A stretch of 64,000 bases of DNA from Solibacillus sp. FSL W7-1436 (GCF_038007305.1 NZ_JBBOWV010000001.1:1664501-1728500); one strand, 5' to 3'; positions 9,000 through 17,913 are shown, numbered from the stretch's first letter. Made by a program: numbers and translations. The notes: generated by a model not told the origin, from the letters alone.

Positions 9000-9586
9000 T
9001 ACCTAATATTAACCTCATGCCTAAAATTGAAAAGGGTCCGACCAGTTTAAAGTTTGCATTTATTTTAGTTGGAATATTATCAATGTTAACAATAGTAATA
9101 TTGACTTTACTTTATTTTGGTGCAAAAGAAGAAATAGTTGATACCACGTCAACACGTGATACATTAATTGCAACACGCGATGAATTACATAGGAATGTTT
9201 CATCCTTGGATACGCAAAATCAAGGTTCTTTACAGGAATCAGTAACATTTGTTGAACGTGTTTCATACCCAGTAACTCCGATTATTAATGAAACCAAAGA
9301 TTTATTGCCAACCGATACGTATTTGCGTTCCTATGAATTTTCAACAACAAGGGTCGCATTGATTGTAGATTTGGAGACATTAAACGCCGTTTCTATTTAT
9401 GTAAGTAATCTTAAAAAGAGCCCTTATTTTAATGATGTTAAAGTGGGGACAATCGAAGCGTTTGAAATCGATTCGATGAATGAAGAACAACAGGAGCCAC
9501 AGTTTGCTGATGTTCCTCGCTATGAAATAGAAATTGAACTTACTATTAATGAAGAATATATAGCTGCTGGAGGTGACGAACAATGA
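8996..9586 (+). CDS. pilN: Type IV pilus assembly protein PilN
   Basis: A 196-residue bitopic membrane protein. The N terminus begins IPNINLMPK, the conserved cytoplasmic motif by which PilN binds PilM (INLLP in most bacteria). One transmembrane helix follows (about residues 23-45), then an extracytoplasmic coiled coil and a ferredoxin-like domain. It overlaps pilM and pilO by four bases each (ATGA). Confidence 0.9.
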   Translation: MIPNINLMPKIEKGPTSLKFAFILVGILSMLTIVILTLLYFGAKEEIVDTTSTRDTLIATRDELHRNVSSLDTQNQGSLQESVTFVERVSYPVTPIINETKDLLPTDTYLRSYEFSTTRVALIVDLETLNAVSIYVSNLKKSPYFNDVKVGTIEAFEIDSMNEEQQEPQFADVPRYEIEIELTINEEYIAAGGDEQ

Positions 9587-10266
9587 ATTCCATCTCAAGC
9601 AGCAAAAACGGAACGCTTTTACTTATCATCGCTTTAGCGATGGCTATGTTATTTGCACTCTACTCTTTTGTTGTAAAGCCGAAGCAGGAAGAAGCACAAT
9701 CGATTCGAACAGAAATCAATTATTTAAATACAGAAATTAAATCGCTTGAGCAAAATTTGGCAGACAGGCAATCACAGTATTCGGAAACGGATGTAAATGA
9801 ATTTATGTTACGCAAAAAGGTTCCAAATGACAGGAATATTGATTCGTTAATTTTATCTATAGAAGAAATTGAGTATGTGACAGGTTCACAGATTCGGCGT
9901 ATTGAATTTAATAATTATGATACGCTTGTATCGAATTCAAACTTATTAAACTCTACCGAGAACTCTGAAGATGATGAAAGCCAGGGAATATTAGACGAGC
10001 TCCAACAAACTGAGGAATTACCTGTGTCTACCATATCCGAGGAGCCATTGCCACAGTCATTGAAATTAGTCACATTTATTATCGAGGTTACATCACCAAA
10101 TGAAACAAGCCTGCTACAGTTCATCAAAGAAATTGAACAAATAGAACGGATTATGCATATTGACAGCATTGATTTTGATCTTGCTGGTGAAGAAGAGCAG
10201 CTTTTTGAAGATACATCAGAAGTGGTAACAGCAGAAGTCCAAGTCACTACTTTCTACTACGAATAA
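9583..10266 (+). CDS. pilO: Type IV pilus assembly protein PilO
   Basis: A 227-residue protein with one N-terminal transmembrane helix (about residues 11-30), a coiled coil rich in Glu/Gln/Leu (about 35-70), and a C-terminal domain. This is the PilO layout; PilO pairs with PilN to form the periplasmic/extracytoplasmic alignment complex. Residues about 120-165 are an acidic Ser/Glu-rich insert that looks like a linker. The gene overlaps pilN and lies 31 bases before pilD. Sequence motifs are weak; the call depends on layout and position. Confidence 0.85.
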   Translation: MNSISSSKNGTLLLIIALAMAMLFALYSFVVKPKQEEAQSIRTEINYLNTEIKSLEQNLADRQSQYSETDVNEFMLRKKVPNDRNIDSLILSIEEIEYVTGSQIRRIEFNNYDTLVSNSNLLNSTENSEDDESQGILDELQQTEELPVSTISEEPLPQSLKLVTFIIEVTSPNETSLLQFIKEIEQIERIMHIDSIDFDLAGEEEQLFEDTSEVVTAEVQVTTFYYE

Positions 10267-10297
10267 CAAAGGCAGGTACAATTAAGGAGCATCTAAA

Positions 10298-11050
10298 ATG
10301 GAGATTATGTATACAATATTTGCGGGGATTTTTGGATTGGTATTTGGCTCATTTTACAATGTAGTCGGATTACGGGTACCGAAAAAAGAGTCGATTGTGA
10401 TACCGCCGTCTCACTGTGTCCATTGCAATCGACGTTTAAGCGCTTTTGAACTCGTACCTGTTTTTTCGTACATATTTTTACGAGGGAAATGCCGGACATG
10501 CGGTGTGAAAGTATCGCCGATTTACGCGTTTACGGAGCTTGTAACAGGACTGCTGTTTGCGTTTGCTACATGGCAGCTCGGCATCACATGGGAATTGGCA
10601 GTAGCTTTACTGTTTATTTCACTATTGGTCATTATAAATGTTTCGGATATCGCGTACATGCTTATTCCGGACAAAATTCTATTGTTTTTCCTGCCGTTTC
10701 TAATCATTGGTAGAATTCTTTCGCCGCTTGATCCGTGGTGGGATAGTATTATCGGCGCCGCAATTGGATTCTCAATTTTACTGCTAATCGCCATTATTTC
10801 AAAGGGCGGAATGGGCGGCGGGGACATTAAGCTGTTTTTACTGATTGGATTAGTGTTGGGAACGTTCAACACGTTATTAACCTTATTTTTAGCTTCGGTG
10901 ATTGGGATGATTGTCGGTATCGTCATTTTGAAAGTCCGCGAGAAAGGGCGCAAAACCCCTGTACCGTTCGGACCATCAATAGCCATTGCAGCAATCATCG
11001 TATACTTTTACGGTGATGAGCTCATCGATATGTATTTAAACTTACTATAA
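10298..11050 (+). CDS. pilD: Prepilin peptidase / N-methyltransferase PilD
   Basis: A 250-residue polytopic aspartyl protease (family A24) that cleaves prepilins after Gly and methylates the new N terminus. The N-terminal FGLVFGSFYNVVGLRVP segment and the zinc-binding CVHC (about 40-43) and CRTC (about 63-66) pairs mark the bifunctional form. Catalytic Asp residues are seen in SDIAYMLIPD (near 113) and in the GGGD motif (GMGGGDIKL, near 175). Its substrates are the four prepilins in this locus. Last gene of the rightward operon. Confidence 0.95.
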   Translation: MEIMYTIFAGIFGLVFGSFYNVVGLRVPKKESIVIPPSHCVHCNRRLSAFELVPVFSYIFLRGKCRTCGVKVSPIYAFTELVTGLLFAFATWQLGITWELAVALLFISLLVIINVSDIAYMLIPDKILLFFLPFLIIGRILSPLDPWWDSIIGAAIGFSILLLIAIISKGGMGGGDIKLFLLIGLVLGTFNTLLTLFLASVIGMIVGIVILKVREKGRKTPVPFGPSIAIAAIIVYFYGDELIDMYLNLL

Positions 11051-11053
11051 CGT

Positions 11054-11099
11054 TAAAAAAGGGGTGCCCTGAATTTATTTTCCGGTCATCCCTTTAAAT
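11054..11099 (-). terminator. Shared terminator between pilD and the convergent small gene
   Basis: AAAGGGGTG (11058-11066) pairs with CATCCCTTT (11087-11095) with one wobble. On the minus strand the stem is followed by TTTTTT, so it best serves the 74-codon gene; on the plus strand it follows pilD. Confidence 0.65.
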
Positions 11100-11104
11100 A
11101 TGTC

Positions 11105-11329
11105 TTAATAATCTATTATCACTTTTTCGAATGGGTGATTAGTCAGAAGCTCATATGTTGCAAGTTCCACTACCTTTTCCACGGTATCACCTAAAACTAA
11201 TATGCGGTAGTTACCAAAATCTTTATAATAGGCATCTGCTTCTACATATTTGGTTTTTTCACTCTGTATATTTCTGCGAATATTTACGACAATTTCATAA
11301 CCATCCTTTATAAATTGAATTTTACTCAA
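11105..11329 (-). CDS. Small conserved-type hypothetical protein
   Basis: A 74-residue mixed alpha/beta protein with alternating charged and hydrophobic residues and no signal or membrane helix. The start codon is TTG, ten bases after GAGGAGG. The terminator at 11054-11099 ends it. I do not recognise the family. It stands alone between pilD and fumC. Confidence 0.6.
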   Translation of the reverse strand: MSKIQFIKDGYEIVVNIRRNIQSEKTKYVEADAYYKDFGNYRILVLGDTVEKVVELATYELLTNHPFEKVIIDY

Positions 11330-11416
11330 TAAAAAACAACCTCCTCAACAGTAGTTTATTACCGGATAAAAGTAATTGACTAAACTTGTTGGAAGGTTGT
11401 GTAGGATCGCTAAAAA

Positions 11417-12808
11417 TTATTCAGCATTTGGATAAATCATCGTTTTCGGATCGACATAACGGTCAAATTCCTCTTCTGTTAAAAGACCTGAAGCAATGGC
11501 AGCTTCTTTTAAAGTTGTGCCTTCTTTATGCGCTGTTTTTGCGATTTTTGCTGCATTTTCATAACCGATATACGGGTTTAACGCAGTAACAAGCATCAGT
11601 GAATTTTTCAGGTTAGCATCCAGTACTTCCATATTCGGCTCGATACCGACTGCACAATTATCGTTGAATGATTTCATCGAATCGGCCAACAGTCGTGCTG
11701 ATTGCAGGAAGTTGTAGATGATGACCGGCTTGAATACGTTCAATTCGAAATTACCTTGTGATGCTGCGAAGGCGATTGTTGCGTCATTGCCGACAACTTG
11801 TGTCACGACCATTGTCATCGCTTCGCTTTGTGTCGGGTTTACTTTACCCGGCATGATGGATGAGCCTGGTTCGTTTTCGGGAATCGTGATTTCACCGATA
11901 CCAGAGCGCGGACCGCTTGCCAGCCAGCGTACATCATTCGCGATTTTCATTAAATCCGCTGCCAATGCCTTCAATGCACCGTGCGCTGTCACGACTTCAT
12001 CATGACTTGTCAGTGCATGGAATTTGTTTTCCGCAGATGTAAATTCAATGCCTGTCAGTGTGCTGATTTCCGCAGCTGTGCGGGCACCGAATTCCGGATG
12101 GGCGTTAATACCTGTACCAACAGCAGTACCGCCAATCGCAAGTTCCTTCATGAACTGTGTATTCACCATAATCATTTTTTCGCATTTTAGGAGCATATGG
12201 TGCCAGCCGCCAATTTCCTGGCCTAATGTTAGCGGTGTAGCATCCTGTAAATGCGTACGGCCGATTTTAATAATATCGTTAAATGCCAATGCCTTTTCTT
12301 TCAATGTCGCCTGTAACAGCTTTAAGCGCGGCATTAAGTAGTTCTCTACGATTTCGACTGCAGCAATATGTAGTGCAGTAGGGAATGTGTCGTTCGAGCT
12401 TTGGGATTTGTTGACATCGTCATTTGGATGGACTTTTTCATCCGAGCCAGCCGCCGTCAGCTTTTCATTCGCCAGGTGGGCAATTGTTTCGTTCACATTC
12501 ATGTTTGTCTGTGTACCGCTGCCTGTTTGCCAAACGACTAGAGGGAAGTGTTCATCCCATTTGCCTGCAAGAATTTCGTCGGCCGCTTCCACAATCGCAT
12601 TTTTTTTCGCATTGGATAGTTTGCCCAATTTATTATTGGCAATCGCCGCCGCCTTTTTCAGAATGGTCATGGCGCGGATAATTTCGATTGGCATTCTTTC
12701 TGTGCCGATTTGGAAGTTTTCCTTGCTTCGCTGTGTTTGTGCACCCCAAATTTTGTCTACCGGTACACGAACTTCACCTAAAGTGTCTTTTTCAATACGG
12801 AATTCCAA
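11417..12808 (-). CDS. fumC: Class II fumarate hydratase
   Basis: A 463-residue fumarase C that interconverts fumarate and malate in the citric acid cycle. The superfamily signature [11 protein letters not shown] is near residues 316-326 and carries the catalytic Ser region. Other conserved blocks: [16 protein letters not shown] (about 93-108), SSNDTFPTA and [16 protein letters not shown]. Length and N-terminal [13 protein letters not shown] are typical. As a class II enzyme it needs no iron-sulfur cluster, which matters given the Fur-controlled elements nearby. The ATG follows GGAGATG on the minus strand. Confidence 0.97.
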   Translation of the reverse strand: MEFRIEKDTLGEVRVPVDKIWGAQTQRSKENFQIGTERMPIEIIRAMTILKKAAAIANNKLGKLSNAKKNAIVEAADEILAGKWDEHFPLVVWQTGSGTQTNMNVNETIAHLANEKLTAAGSDEKVHPNDDVNKSQSSNDTFPTALHIAAVEIVENYLMPRLKLLQATLKEKALAFNDIIKIGRTHLQDATPLTLGQEIGGWHHMLLKCEKMIMVNTQFMKELAIGGTAVGTGINAHPEFGARTAAEISTLTGIEFTSAENKFHALTSHDEVVTAHGALKALAADLMKIANDVRWLASGPRSGIGEITIPENEPGSSIMPGKVNPTQSEAMTMVVTQVVGNDATIAFAASQGNFELNVFKPVIIYNFLQSARLLADSMKSFNDNCAVGIEPNMEVLDANLKNSLMLVTALNPYIGYENAAKIAKTAHKEGTTLKEAAIASGLLTEEEFDRYVDPKTMIYPNAE

Positions 12809-12851
12809 CTAAATCATCTCCTTTAATATATGTATACCCAATTTTTCATGA

Positions 12852-12885
12852 AAAAATGGCAAATCGTGTGAGGGGATTTGCCATT
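12852..12885 (-). terminator. Leftward intrinsic terminator upstream of fumC
   Basis: AATGGCAAATC and GATTTGCCATT form an 11-bp stem; on the minus strand it is followed by TTTTTTC. It sits before the fumC start, so it would stop leftward transcripts that come from the structured element at 12.9-13.1 kb. Confidence 0.65.
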
Positions 12886-12902
12886 CTTTCAGGAGAAAAG
12901 AT

Positions 12903-13087
12903 CAATTACGCCTCGGCGTAATTGTGTCCAGATTTTTTTGAGTTTACTCAAAAAGTTCCCTTTAAAAATCTGTGACATCCGCCGGAGGCTTACCTTCATT
13001 CAGCGGGCATTTGAAACGCCTGCTGAATCCAATAGAACAATCATTCACCACCCACGAACAGAGGAGAGTGTTTTCTACTGAATGAAG
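12903..13087. repeat. Multi-hairpin intergenic element
   Basis: Three stems follow each other: CAATTACGCC/GGCGTAATTG (12903-12924, two-base loop), CAGATTTTT/AAAAATCTG (12929-12972) enclosing TTGAG..CTCAA, and ATTCAGCGGGC/GCCTGCTGAAT (12998-13028). CTTCATTCAG (12994-13003) can instead pair with CTGAATGAAG (13078-13087), so two folds exclude each other. The compact, GC-richer arms look like a dispersed intergenic element or a structured RNA, and not a promoter. Only one copy is in this window. Confidence 0.5.
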
Positions 13088-13170
13088 ATAAATGCGTTAT
13101 CTTTTCGAAATATGAGAAAAGTAATTAATGAGTTTCGAATCTGAACTGGGGGGAACAGTATCGAAAAGGT

Positions 13171-13205
13171 TTTACTAACTTACAGTGATAATGATAATCT
13201 TTATC
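13171..13205 (+). promoter_or_regulatory. Fur box overlapping a promoter
   Basis: GATAATGATAATCTTTATC (13187-13205) matches the 19-bp Fur consensus GATAATGATAATCATTATC at 18 of 19 positions. A rightward promoter TTTACT (13171-13176) and GATAAT (13193-13198), 16 bases apart, lies in the box, so iron-loaded Fur would block it. No gene follows on this strand before the terminator at 13275. Confidence 0.7.
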
Positions 13206-13327
13206 AATTAGAAAGTCAATAGTTTTACTGATAAATTTTTAGAAAATTCATTTTACTAAATCCCTAATATGTAAAACAACGCCTAAAGTACCGGACCGCT
13301 CAGGTTACTTTAGGCGTTGTTGTTTTT
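13205..13327 (+). ncRNA. Candidate Fur-controlled small RNA (about 120 nt)
   Basis: Inferred from a Fur-boxed promoter at 13171-13205 and the terminator at 13275-13327 with no open frame between. The body is AU-rich with only a short hairpin potential. It is weaker than the second candidate at 61758 because no C-rich seed is seen. Confidence 0.4.
13275..13327. terminator. Strong bidirectional terminator
   Basis: AACAACGCCTAAAGTA (13275-13290) and its exact complement (13306-13321) form a 16-bp stem with a 15-base loop. It is followed by GTTTTT on the plus strand and TTTTAC on the minus strand. It ends the leftward 103-codon gene and the rightward Fur-boxed transcript. Confidence 0.9.
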
Positions 13328-13361
13328 GGTATTCACTTAGGAAGTCATCCCTTCAATTTTG

Positions 13362-13673
13362 TTAAACGATTTTTACATAAAAATCCCGGCCATTTGTCAG
13401 TTCAGGAATTTCTATATTTTTTTCGTTCTTATAATAGTCTGAAATAATATTTGCAAAGCTGGCATAGCCATTTAATAATGTGCCTGGCTTAATCTCTTTT
13501 GCGATATTATGGAACTCGAAATAGTGAAGTGCATCATCGCTCAGACTATATAAAATTCTTTCGATATCTGCGAGGGGAATGTTGATGCCTCTAGTATAAC
13601 GGCATTCGCGCTTATAAGTGTGGTGCGCGATATTTATTGGTGTCGTCTCATTGATCATTGTCAATTGGTTCAT
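13362..13673 (-). CDS. Small hypothetical protein
   Basis: A 103-residue cytoplasmic-type protein, with no signal or membrane helix and no motif I recognise. The ATG follows AAGGGGGCC at a normal spacing, and the gene ends at a strong terminator. Composition fits its neighbours. It may be a small regulatory or stress protein; nothing in the sequence decides. Confidence 0.65.
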   Translation of the reverse strand: MNQLTMINETTPINIAHHTYKRECRYTRGINIPLADIERILYSLSDDALHYFEFHNIAKEIKPGTLLNGYASFANIISDYYKNEKNIEIPELTNGRDFYVKIV

Positions 13674-13779
13674 AATTTGGCCCCCTTAAATAGTAAAATA
13701 TAATTTGTTTAATATATTATACCCCAAAACGAACAGCTGTAATCAGAAAATTTACTAAATTTAGATATTTGTAAGTTTT

Positions 13780-14340
13780 TTACCAATCATCTCCTTGCTG
13801 CATTTCCTCAGCCACCATTTGTAAATCATAAGCATTGATCATCAGCAGCTCGTATTCCTCATGCTGCTCTATATACTTTTGGATGAGGCGAAGCACATAT
13901 TTTGGAGACCCTTCATTTTCTTCATCGTAGACGAGCAATGTCGCATCCGTATTATCGATAATGAACTTGTCCTTTTCGATAAACTGCCATGGCGCTTCAT
14001 ATGGACGCTTCGTCACGCTTGTCACAAAATCGGCCTTACTTACTATATGCATATAAGTCTCTTGTTTATGCTCGTTCCAATTTTTTTCCTGTTCCAAGAA
14101 GGGGGTGATAATGGAATATTTGAGTTCGGGGTAGTCGTTTTTAAGTTCCAGTACAACTTGTGCCGCCCATGTTTCAATACCTTGCTGGCCGCTGATCACG
14201 ACCCATTCCAGCCCATCTTCTATAAGAATGCGCAGCTGGTTTTCCAGCGCCTTTTTAATAACCGGGACACCGGGATGCTTGTCATTGAATATTCCTAGTT
14301 CATGTGGACGGTAGCCCGTAATATAAAGTGATTTCATCAT
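13780..14340 (-). CDS. ypsA: YpsA-like SLOG-family protein
   Basis: A 186-residue member of the YpsA/DUF1273 family of the SLOG superfamily, Rossmann-like proteins that bind nucleotide-like ligands. Family marks: ITGYRPHELGIF at the N terminus, GLEWVVISGQQGIE (about 42-55) and ATLLVYDEENEGSPKY near the C terminus. In Bacillus, YpsA is linked to cell division and stress; the exact ligand is unknown. Single gene with its own upstream site; the rocD terminator lies just upstream. Confidence 0.9.
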   Translation of the reverse strand: MMKSLYITGYRPHELGIFNDKHPGVPVIKKALENQLRILIEDGLEWVVISGQQGIETWAAQVVLELKNDYPELKYSIITPFLEQEKNWNEHKQETYMHIVSKADFVTSVTKRPYEAPWQFIEKDKFIIDNTDATLLVYDEENEGSPKYVLRLIQKYIEQHEEYELLMINAYDLQMVAEEMQQGDDW

Positions 14341-14371
14341 TAGTCTCCTTTACTTAACCATCAATAAAATA

Positions 14372-14398
14372 AGGGCACTATGCATAACACAGCGCCCT
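14372..14398 (-). terminator. Terminator of rocD
   Basis: On the minus strand AGGGCGCTGTG pairs with CATAGTGCCCT (two G-U pairs), loop of five, followed by TATTTTATT. It lies 18 bases after the rocD stop. Confidence 0.8.
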
Positions 14399-14415
14399 CT
14401 TAATATATATACTAT

Positions 14416-15618
14416 TTATTCACCAAAAACAGCTTTAATCTGCTCGATTGCCCAGTCCAGGTCTTCTTTTGAAATGATTAGCGGTGGGGCGAAGCGGATT
14501 ACTGTGTCGTGTGTTTCTTTACAAAGTAATTTGCGTTCTGCTAGTTTTTCGCAGTAGGGGCGAGCTGATTCGTGAAGCTCGACGCCTATGAAAAGACCGC
14601 GCCCGCGAACTTCTTTGATTACCGGGTTCTCGATTTCCTGAAGCTGTGCTTTAAAGTAGTCGCCAAGCTCCAAAGAACGCTCTGTCAGCTTTTCATCCAA
14701 TAATACATCGATCGCTGCAATCGATACGGCACATGCAAGCGGGTTGCCGCCGAATGTCGAGCCGTGTGAACCTGGATTGAACACACCAAGGATATCATCG
14801 TTTGCGACTACTGCTGAAATCGGGTAAACACCGCCGCCAAGCGCTTTACCTAAAATATAGACGTCTGGTGTAACATCTTCCCATTCACAGGCAAACAGTT
14901 TTCCTGTCCGGGATAAACCTGTTTGAATTTCATCTGCAATAAACAGAACATTATTTTCTTTACATAATTTATAAGCTGCTTTTAAGAAACCTTCAGTCGG
15001 GATGATGATGCCTGCTTCCCCCTGAATCGGCTCGACGATAAATGCCGCTGTATTCGGTGTTATGGCTTCTTTCAACGCGTCTATATCGCCGTAAGGAATT
15101 AATGTGAAGCCTTCCAGCATCGGACCGAATCCGCGCTTATACTCCGCTTCCGAGGACAGCGAAACTGCAGCCATTGTACGGCCGTGGAAATTGCCGTTAC
15201 AACCGATAATTTGCGCTTTGTTAGCTTCGATGCCTTTTACTTCATATCCCCAGCGGCGGGCTGTTTTAATGGCCGTTTCGACAGCTTCAGCGCCTGTATT
15301 CATCGGCAGCACCATATTTTTGCCCGTTAGCTTACTGACCTTTTCATACCACACGCCTAATGTCGCACTATGGAAAGCACGTGACGTAAGTGTCACCGCA
15401 TCTGCCTGATCTTTTAATGCCTGGATAATTTTCGGATGGCGATGACCTTGGTTTAAGGCAGAATACGCGGAAAGCATATCTAAATAACGGTTGCCTTCAG
15501 GGTCTGTCACCCAAGAACCTTCTGCTTTTTCGATTACGATCGGAAGTGGGTGATAGTTATGCGCCCCGAATTTTTCCGTAGTTGAAATAAGTTGTTCTGA
15601 TTTTGATTTAGTTGTCAT
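14416..15618 (-). CDS. rocD: Ornithine aminotransferase
   Basis: A 400-residue class III PLP aminotransferase that converts ornithine and 2-oxoglutarate to glutamate semialdehyde and glutamate in arginine/ornithine catabolism. Marks: [15 protein letters not shown] at the N terminus, [16 protein letters not shown], the Asp that holds the PLP ring in [14 protein letters not shown], and the Schiff-base Lys in ILGKALGGG. The frame is open 16 codons further upstream, but the ATG at 15618 sits eight bases after AAGGAGG and gives the usual N terminus, so it is chosen. No other roc genes are near. Confidence 0.95.
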   Translation of the reverse strand: MTTKSKSEQLISTTEKFGAHNYHPLPIVIEKAEGSWVTDPEGNRYLDMLSAYSALNQGHRHPKIIQALKDQADAVTLTSRAFHSATLGVWYEKVSKLTGKNMVLPMNTGAEAVETAIKTARRWGYEVKGIEANKAQIIGCNGNFHGRTMAAVSLSSEAEYKRGFGPMLEGFTLIPYGDIDALKEAITPNTAAFIVEPIQGEAGIIIPTEGFLKAAYKLCKENNVLFIADEIQTGLSRTGKLFACEWEDVTPDVYILGKALGGGVYPISAVVANDDILGVFNPGSHGSTFGGNPLACAVSIAAIDVLLDEKLTERSLELGDYFKAQLQEIENPVIKEVRGRGLFIGVELHESARPYCEKLAERKLLCKETHDTVIRFAPPLIISKEDLDWAIEQIKAVFGE

Positions 15619-15685
15619 GATGAAATCCTCCTTAAGCAAATTTACTTGTAAAACAGATAAATCCATTGCAAAAGACAGAAAAAAT

Positions 15686-16849
15686 TTACATATACGATGC
15701 AGGTTTCTTCCAAATTAATGTTAACAGAATACCGAAGAAGATGACAACCGTTGCAAAGTAATATGGGTAGTTAATATCAATATCGAATAACATCCCGCCT
15801 AAAATCGGACCGAAAATATTCGCTAAACTTGTGAACATCGAGTTCATGCCCCCGACGAAACCTTGTTCATTGCCGGCAATTTTTGATAAATAACTCGTAA
15901 CGGCAGGACGGAATAAATCGAAGCCGATGAAGACGATACATGTAACAAGTAAAATAGCAAAATATGAACTGACAACAGTCATTAAAAATACGAGAATGCC
16001 CGATAAAATCAAGCTGTAGCGAATGAGTTTAATTTCTCCCCATTTTTGTGCAAGCCGGTCAAACAGCACTACTTGCGCAACTGCTCCGAAAATCGCGCCA
16101 CCTGTAATAATGATTGCGATATCCATAGGGGTAAACCCGAATTTATGATCGACAAACAGACTGAAGAACGATTCGAAAGCCGCGAGTCCAAATGATGCGA
16201 CAAAAATTAAAATAAATGCGATCAAGTACATCGGTTCTAAAATGCGTTTGAATCCGGATGTTTGAACAGGTGCATTTTCCATGTTTTCCGCATTGCGTTC
16301 CGGTTCACGCAGTAAAATAATCGATAAGATTGCTGCTGTTGTACCGAGCGCTCCTGCAAAGTAGAAAGGCACACGAGTACCGAAATCGGCTAAAAATCCG
16401 CCGATGCCGGGGCCGATAATGAAACCAGTACTAATTGCCGCACTCATGTAGCCAAGTGCTTTTGGACGTGTTTCCATTGTCGTAATATCCGCAATAAAGG
16501 CCGTAACAGCAGGCATAATAAACGCCGCACTGATCCCTCCTAATACACGGGAAATGAAAAGAACTTCTATCGTTTTCCCTAAACCGAATAGAAATTCCGA
16601 AATACCGAAAATAAATAATCCGAGGACGATCATAATTTTACGTCCATATTTATCAACCGCTTTACCAGCGAGTGGTGAAACAATCAGTTGTGCAATTGCG
16701 AATGCTGCTGTCAAATAGCCGATAACTTGGCCGCTTAACTGCAGTTCATTCATTAGAGTAGGGAGTACCGGGATAACCAAACCGATTCCTAGAAAGGCGA
16801 TGAACAGGTTTAATAATAGTAACCCTAATGTTATTTTATAGTCTTTCAT
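15686..16849 (-). CDS. bmr: Multidrug efflux MFS transporter Bmr
   Basis: A 387-residue 12-helix drug/proton antiporter of the Bmr/NorA group. Large blocks agree with what I know of Bacillus subtilis Bmr: the N terminus [17 protein letters not shown], motif [14 protein letters not shown], motif C region [19 protein letters not shown], and [18 protein letters not shown] in the C-terminal half. It exports lipophilic cations and fluoroquinolones. The MerR-type regulator bmrR lies directly upstream, and the promoter between them has the 19-bp spacer typical of MerR control. Confidence 0.95.
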   Translation of the reverse strand: MKDYKITLGLLLLNLFIAFLGIGLVIPVLPTLMNELQLSGQVIGYLTAAFAIAQLIVSPLAGKAVDKYGRKIMIVLGLFIFGISEFLFGLGKTIEVLFISRVLGGISAAFIMPAVTAFIADITTMETRPKALGYMSAAISTGFIIGPGIGGFLADFGTRVPFYFAGALGTTAAILSIILLREPERNAENMENAPVQTSGFKRILEPMYLIAFILIFVASFGLAAFESFFSLFVDHKFGFTPMDIAIIITGGAIFGAVAQVVLFDRLAQKWGEIKLIRYSLILSGILVFLMTVVSSYFAILLVTCIVFIGFDLFRPAVTSYLSKIAGNEQGFVGGMNSMFTSLANIFGPILGGMLFDIDINYPYYFATVVIFFGILLTLIWKKPASYM

Positions 16850-16899
16850 TTTTATTGCTCCTTATTAAGTTGTGAAAAAATCGTTAATCCGCACTTCTT

Positions 16900-16930
16900 A
16901 ACATAAACCCTACAGTAGCTATAGAGTCAA
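16900..16930 (-). promoter_or_regulatory. MerR-type bmr promoter with 19-bp spacer
   Basis: On the minus strand TTGACT (16925-16930) and TATGTT (16900-16905) are 19 bases apart, too long for unaided RNA polymerase. The spacer carries a dyad, ACTCTATAG and CTGTAGGGT around a CTA centre (16907-16927). This is the known layout by which BmrR twists the promoter when drug is bound. The site is inferred from sequence. Confidence 0.75.
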
Positions 16931-16961
16931 TAGAACTGTTTTAAGTAAATGTTAAATTTAG

Positions 16962-17795
16962 TTAAAGCAGCTTAATCTTTAATTCCACGATGAACTGGTC
17001 CTCTTCGTTTGGAGAATAGTTAAGAGGCATGAAGATTTCATAGACAACCGGAACAACCTGTAAATGCTGCTCTTCTATATAATGATAAAGCTTTTGGTAT
17101 TGGGTTAAATACGTGTCCCGTTCAAAAATAAATGCAATACATACGTAGCGTCCTGCAGGTATCGTTTTCACGTCCATATCAGTTGTTAAATGGGTAATAT
17201 ACCGGTCTGTAATGAGCGGTGTAAAAACATGACTGTAATGCAGTTCATCCAGGCTGTCGTATTGCTCGTAAGGAAAAATACATCCGTACCGATTGCTCAG
17301 CAGGCTATTTTCAACTTCCAATGTTTTAATCAAGGAACTGTAGTACGTATTGGGAATATAGTACGGTGTCAGTTCATTTGTTTTAATCGATAAAATCCTT
17401 ACCGCCTCTTCATTTTTGAAATAGACCGTATCCATCACATCGATTGCGAGCTGTTCTTCCATCTGCCTTTTCGTTTTATATAAGGACTGCTGAATTTCGT
17501 ACATGCGATTCATCTGCTGTTCAATGACACTTTCCTGCTGCTGCAAAAAGGAGAGAAGTTCGGCAGGGGTAAACTGCTGCGCTGCTTTAATTTCCTCCAA
17601 TGAGACACCGATATACTTCAATGATTTAATGATGTCCAAATGATAAAATTGTGAGTCTTTATAGTAGCGGTAATTTGTTTTAGGATCGACATAGGAAGGT
17701 TTGAATAAGCCGATCTGATCATAGTAGCGTAATGTTTGGATAGAGATATTCGTCAGTTTGGAAACTTCGCCGATTGAATAATGTTTTTCTTCCAT
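16962..17795 (-). CDS. bmrR: MerR-family multidrug-sensing regulator BmrR
   Basis: A 277-residue activator of the bmr pump. The N terminus is a MerR winged helix (YSIGEVSKLTNISIQTLRYYDQIGLFKP), followed by the long dimer coiled coil (about 75-120) and a GyrI-like ligand domain (about 125-277) with the conserved TIPAGRYVCIAF strand. It agrees along its length with Bacillus subtilis BmrR. The frame extends 34 codons further upstream, but the ATG at 17795 follows GGAGGA and starts exactly at the MerR domain. Located upstream of bmr in the same orientation. Confidence 0.93.
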   Translation of the reverse strand: MEEKHYSIGEVSKLTNISIQTLRYYDQIGLFKPSYVDPKTNYRYYKDSQFYHLDIIKSLKYIGVSLEEIKAAQQFTPAELLSFLQQQESVIEQQMNRMYEIQQSLYKTKRQMEEQLAIDVMDTVYFKNEEAVRILSIKTNELTPYYIPNTYYSSLIKTLEVENSLLSNRYGCIFPYEQYDSLDELHYSHVFTPLITDRYITHLTTDMDVKTIPAGRYVCIAFIFERDTYLTQYQKLYHYIEEQHLQVVPVVYEIFMPLNYSPNEEDQFIVELKIKLL

Positions 17796-17815
17796 AGGAT
17801 GTCCTCCGAAGTACA

Positions 17816-17836
17816 ATGTTACCGGTATCGTAACAT
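17816..17836 (-). promoter_or_regulatory. Dyad upstream of bmrR
   Basis: ATGTTAC and GTAACAT form a perfect 7-bp inverted repeat with a 7-base spacer, 21 bases before the bmrR start. Its place suggests autoregulation or another regulator. It is not the same sequence as the bmr operator dyad. Confidence 0.4.
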
Positions 17837-17913
17837 TTATGGGGGATGGGGGTAAATTATTTTGGAGAACAGAATAAATCACACCCCGGTGTTGCATGAG
17901 GCGTGATGTACAT

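Larger units (their letters stand above)
12809..13361. other. Intergenic region with structured element, Fur box and terminators
   Basis: This 553-base gap holds, left to right, a leftward intrinsic terminator (12855-12884), a multi-hairpin element (12903-13087), a Fur box with overlapping promoter (13171-13205), and a strong bidirectional terminator (13275-13327). No protein-coding frame with a ribosome binding site was found. Confidence 0.7.

Noticed and set aside
11718-12921. Several plus-strand frames over fumC
   Set aside because: All are antisense to the well-conserved fumarase and have no ribosome binding sites.
15619-15666. N-terminal extension of rocD
   Set aside because: The upstream ATG has no ribosome binding site and adds residues not seen in the family; the ATG at 15618 has AAGGAGG.
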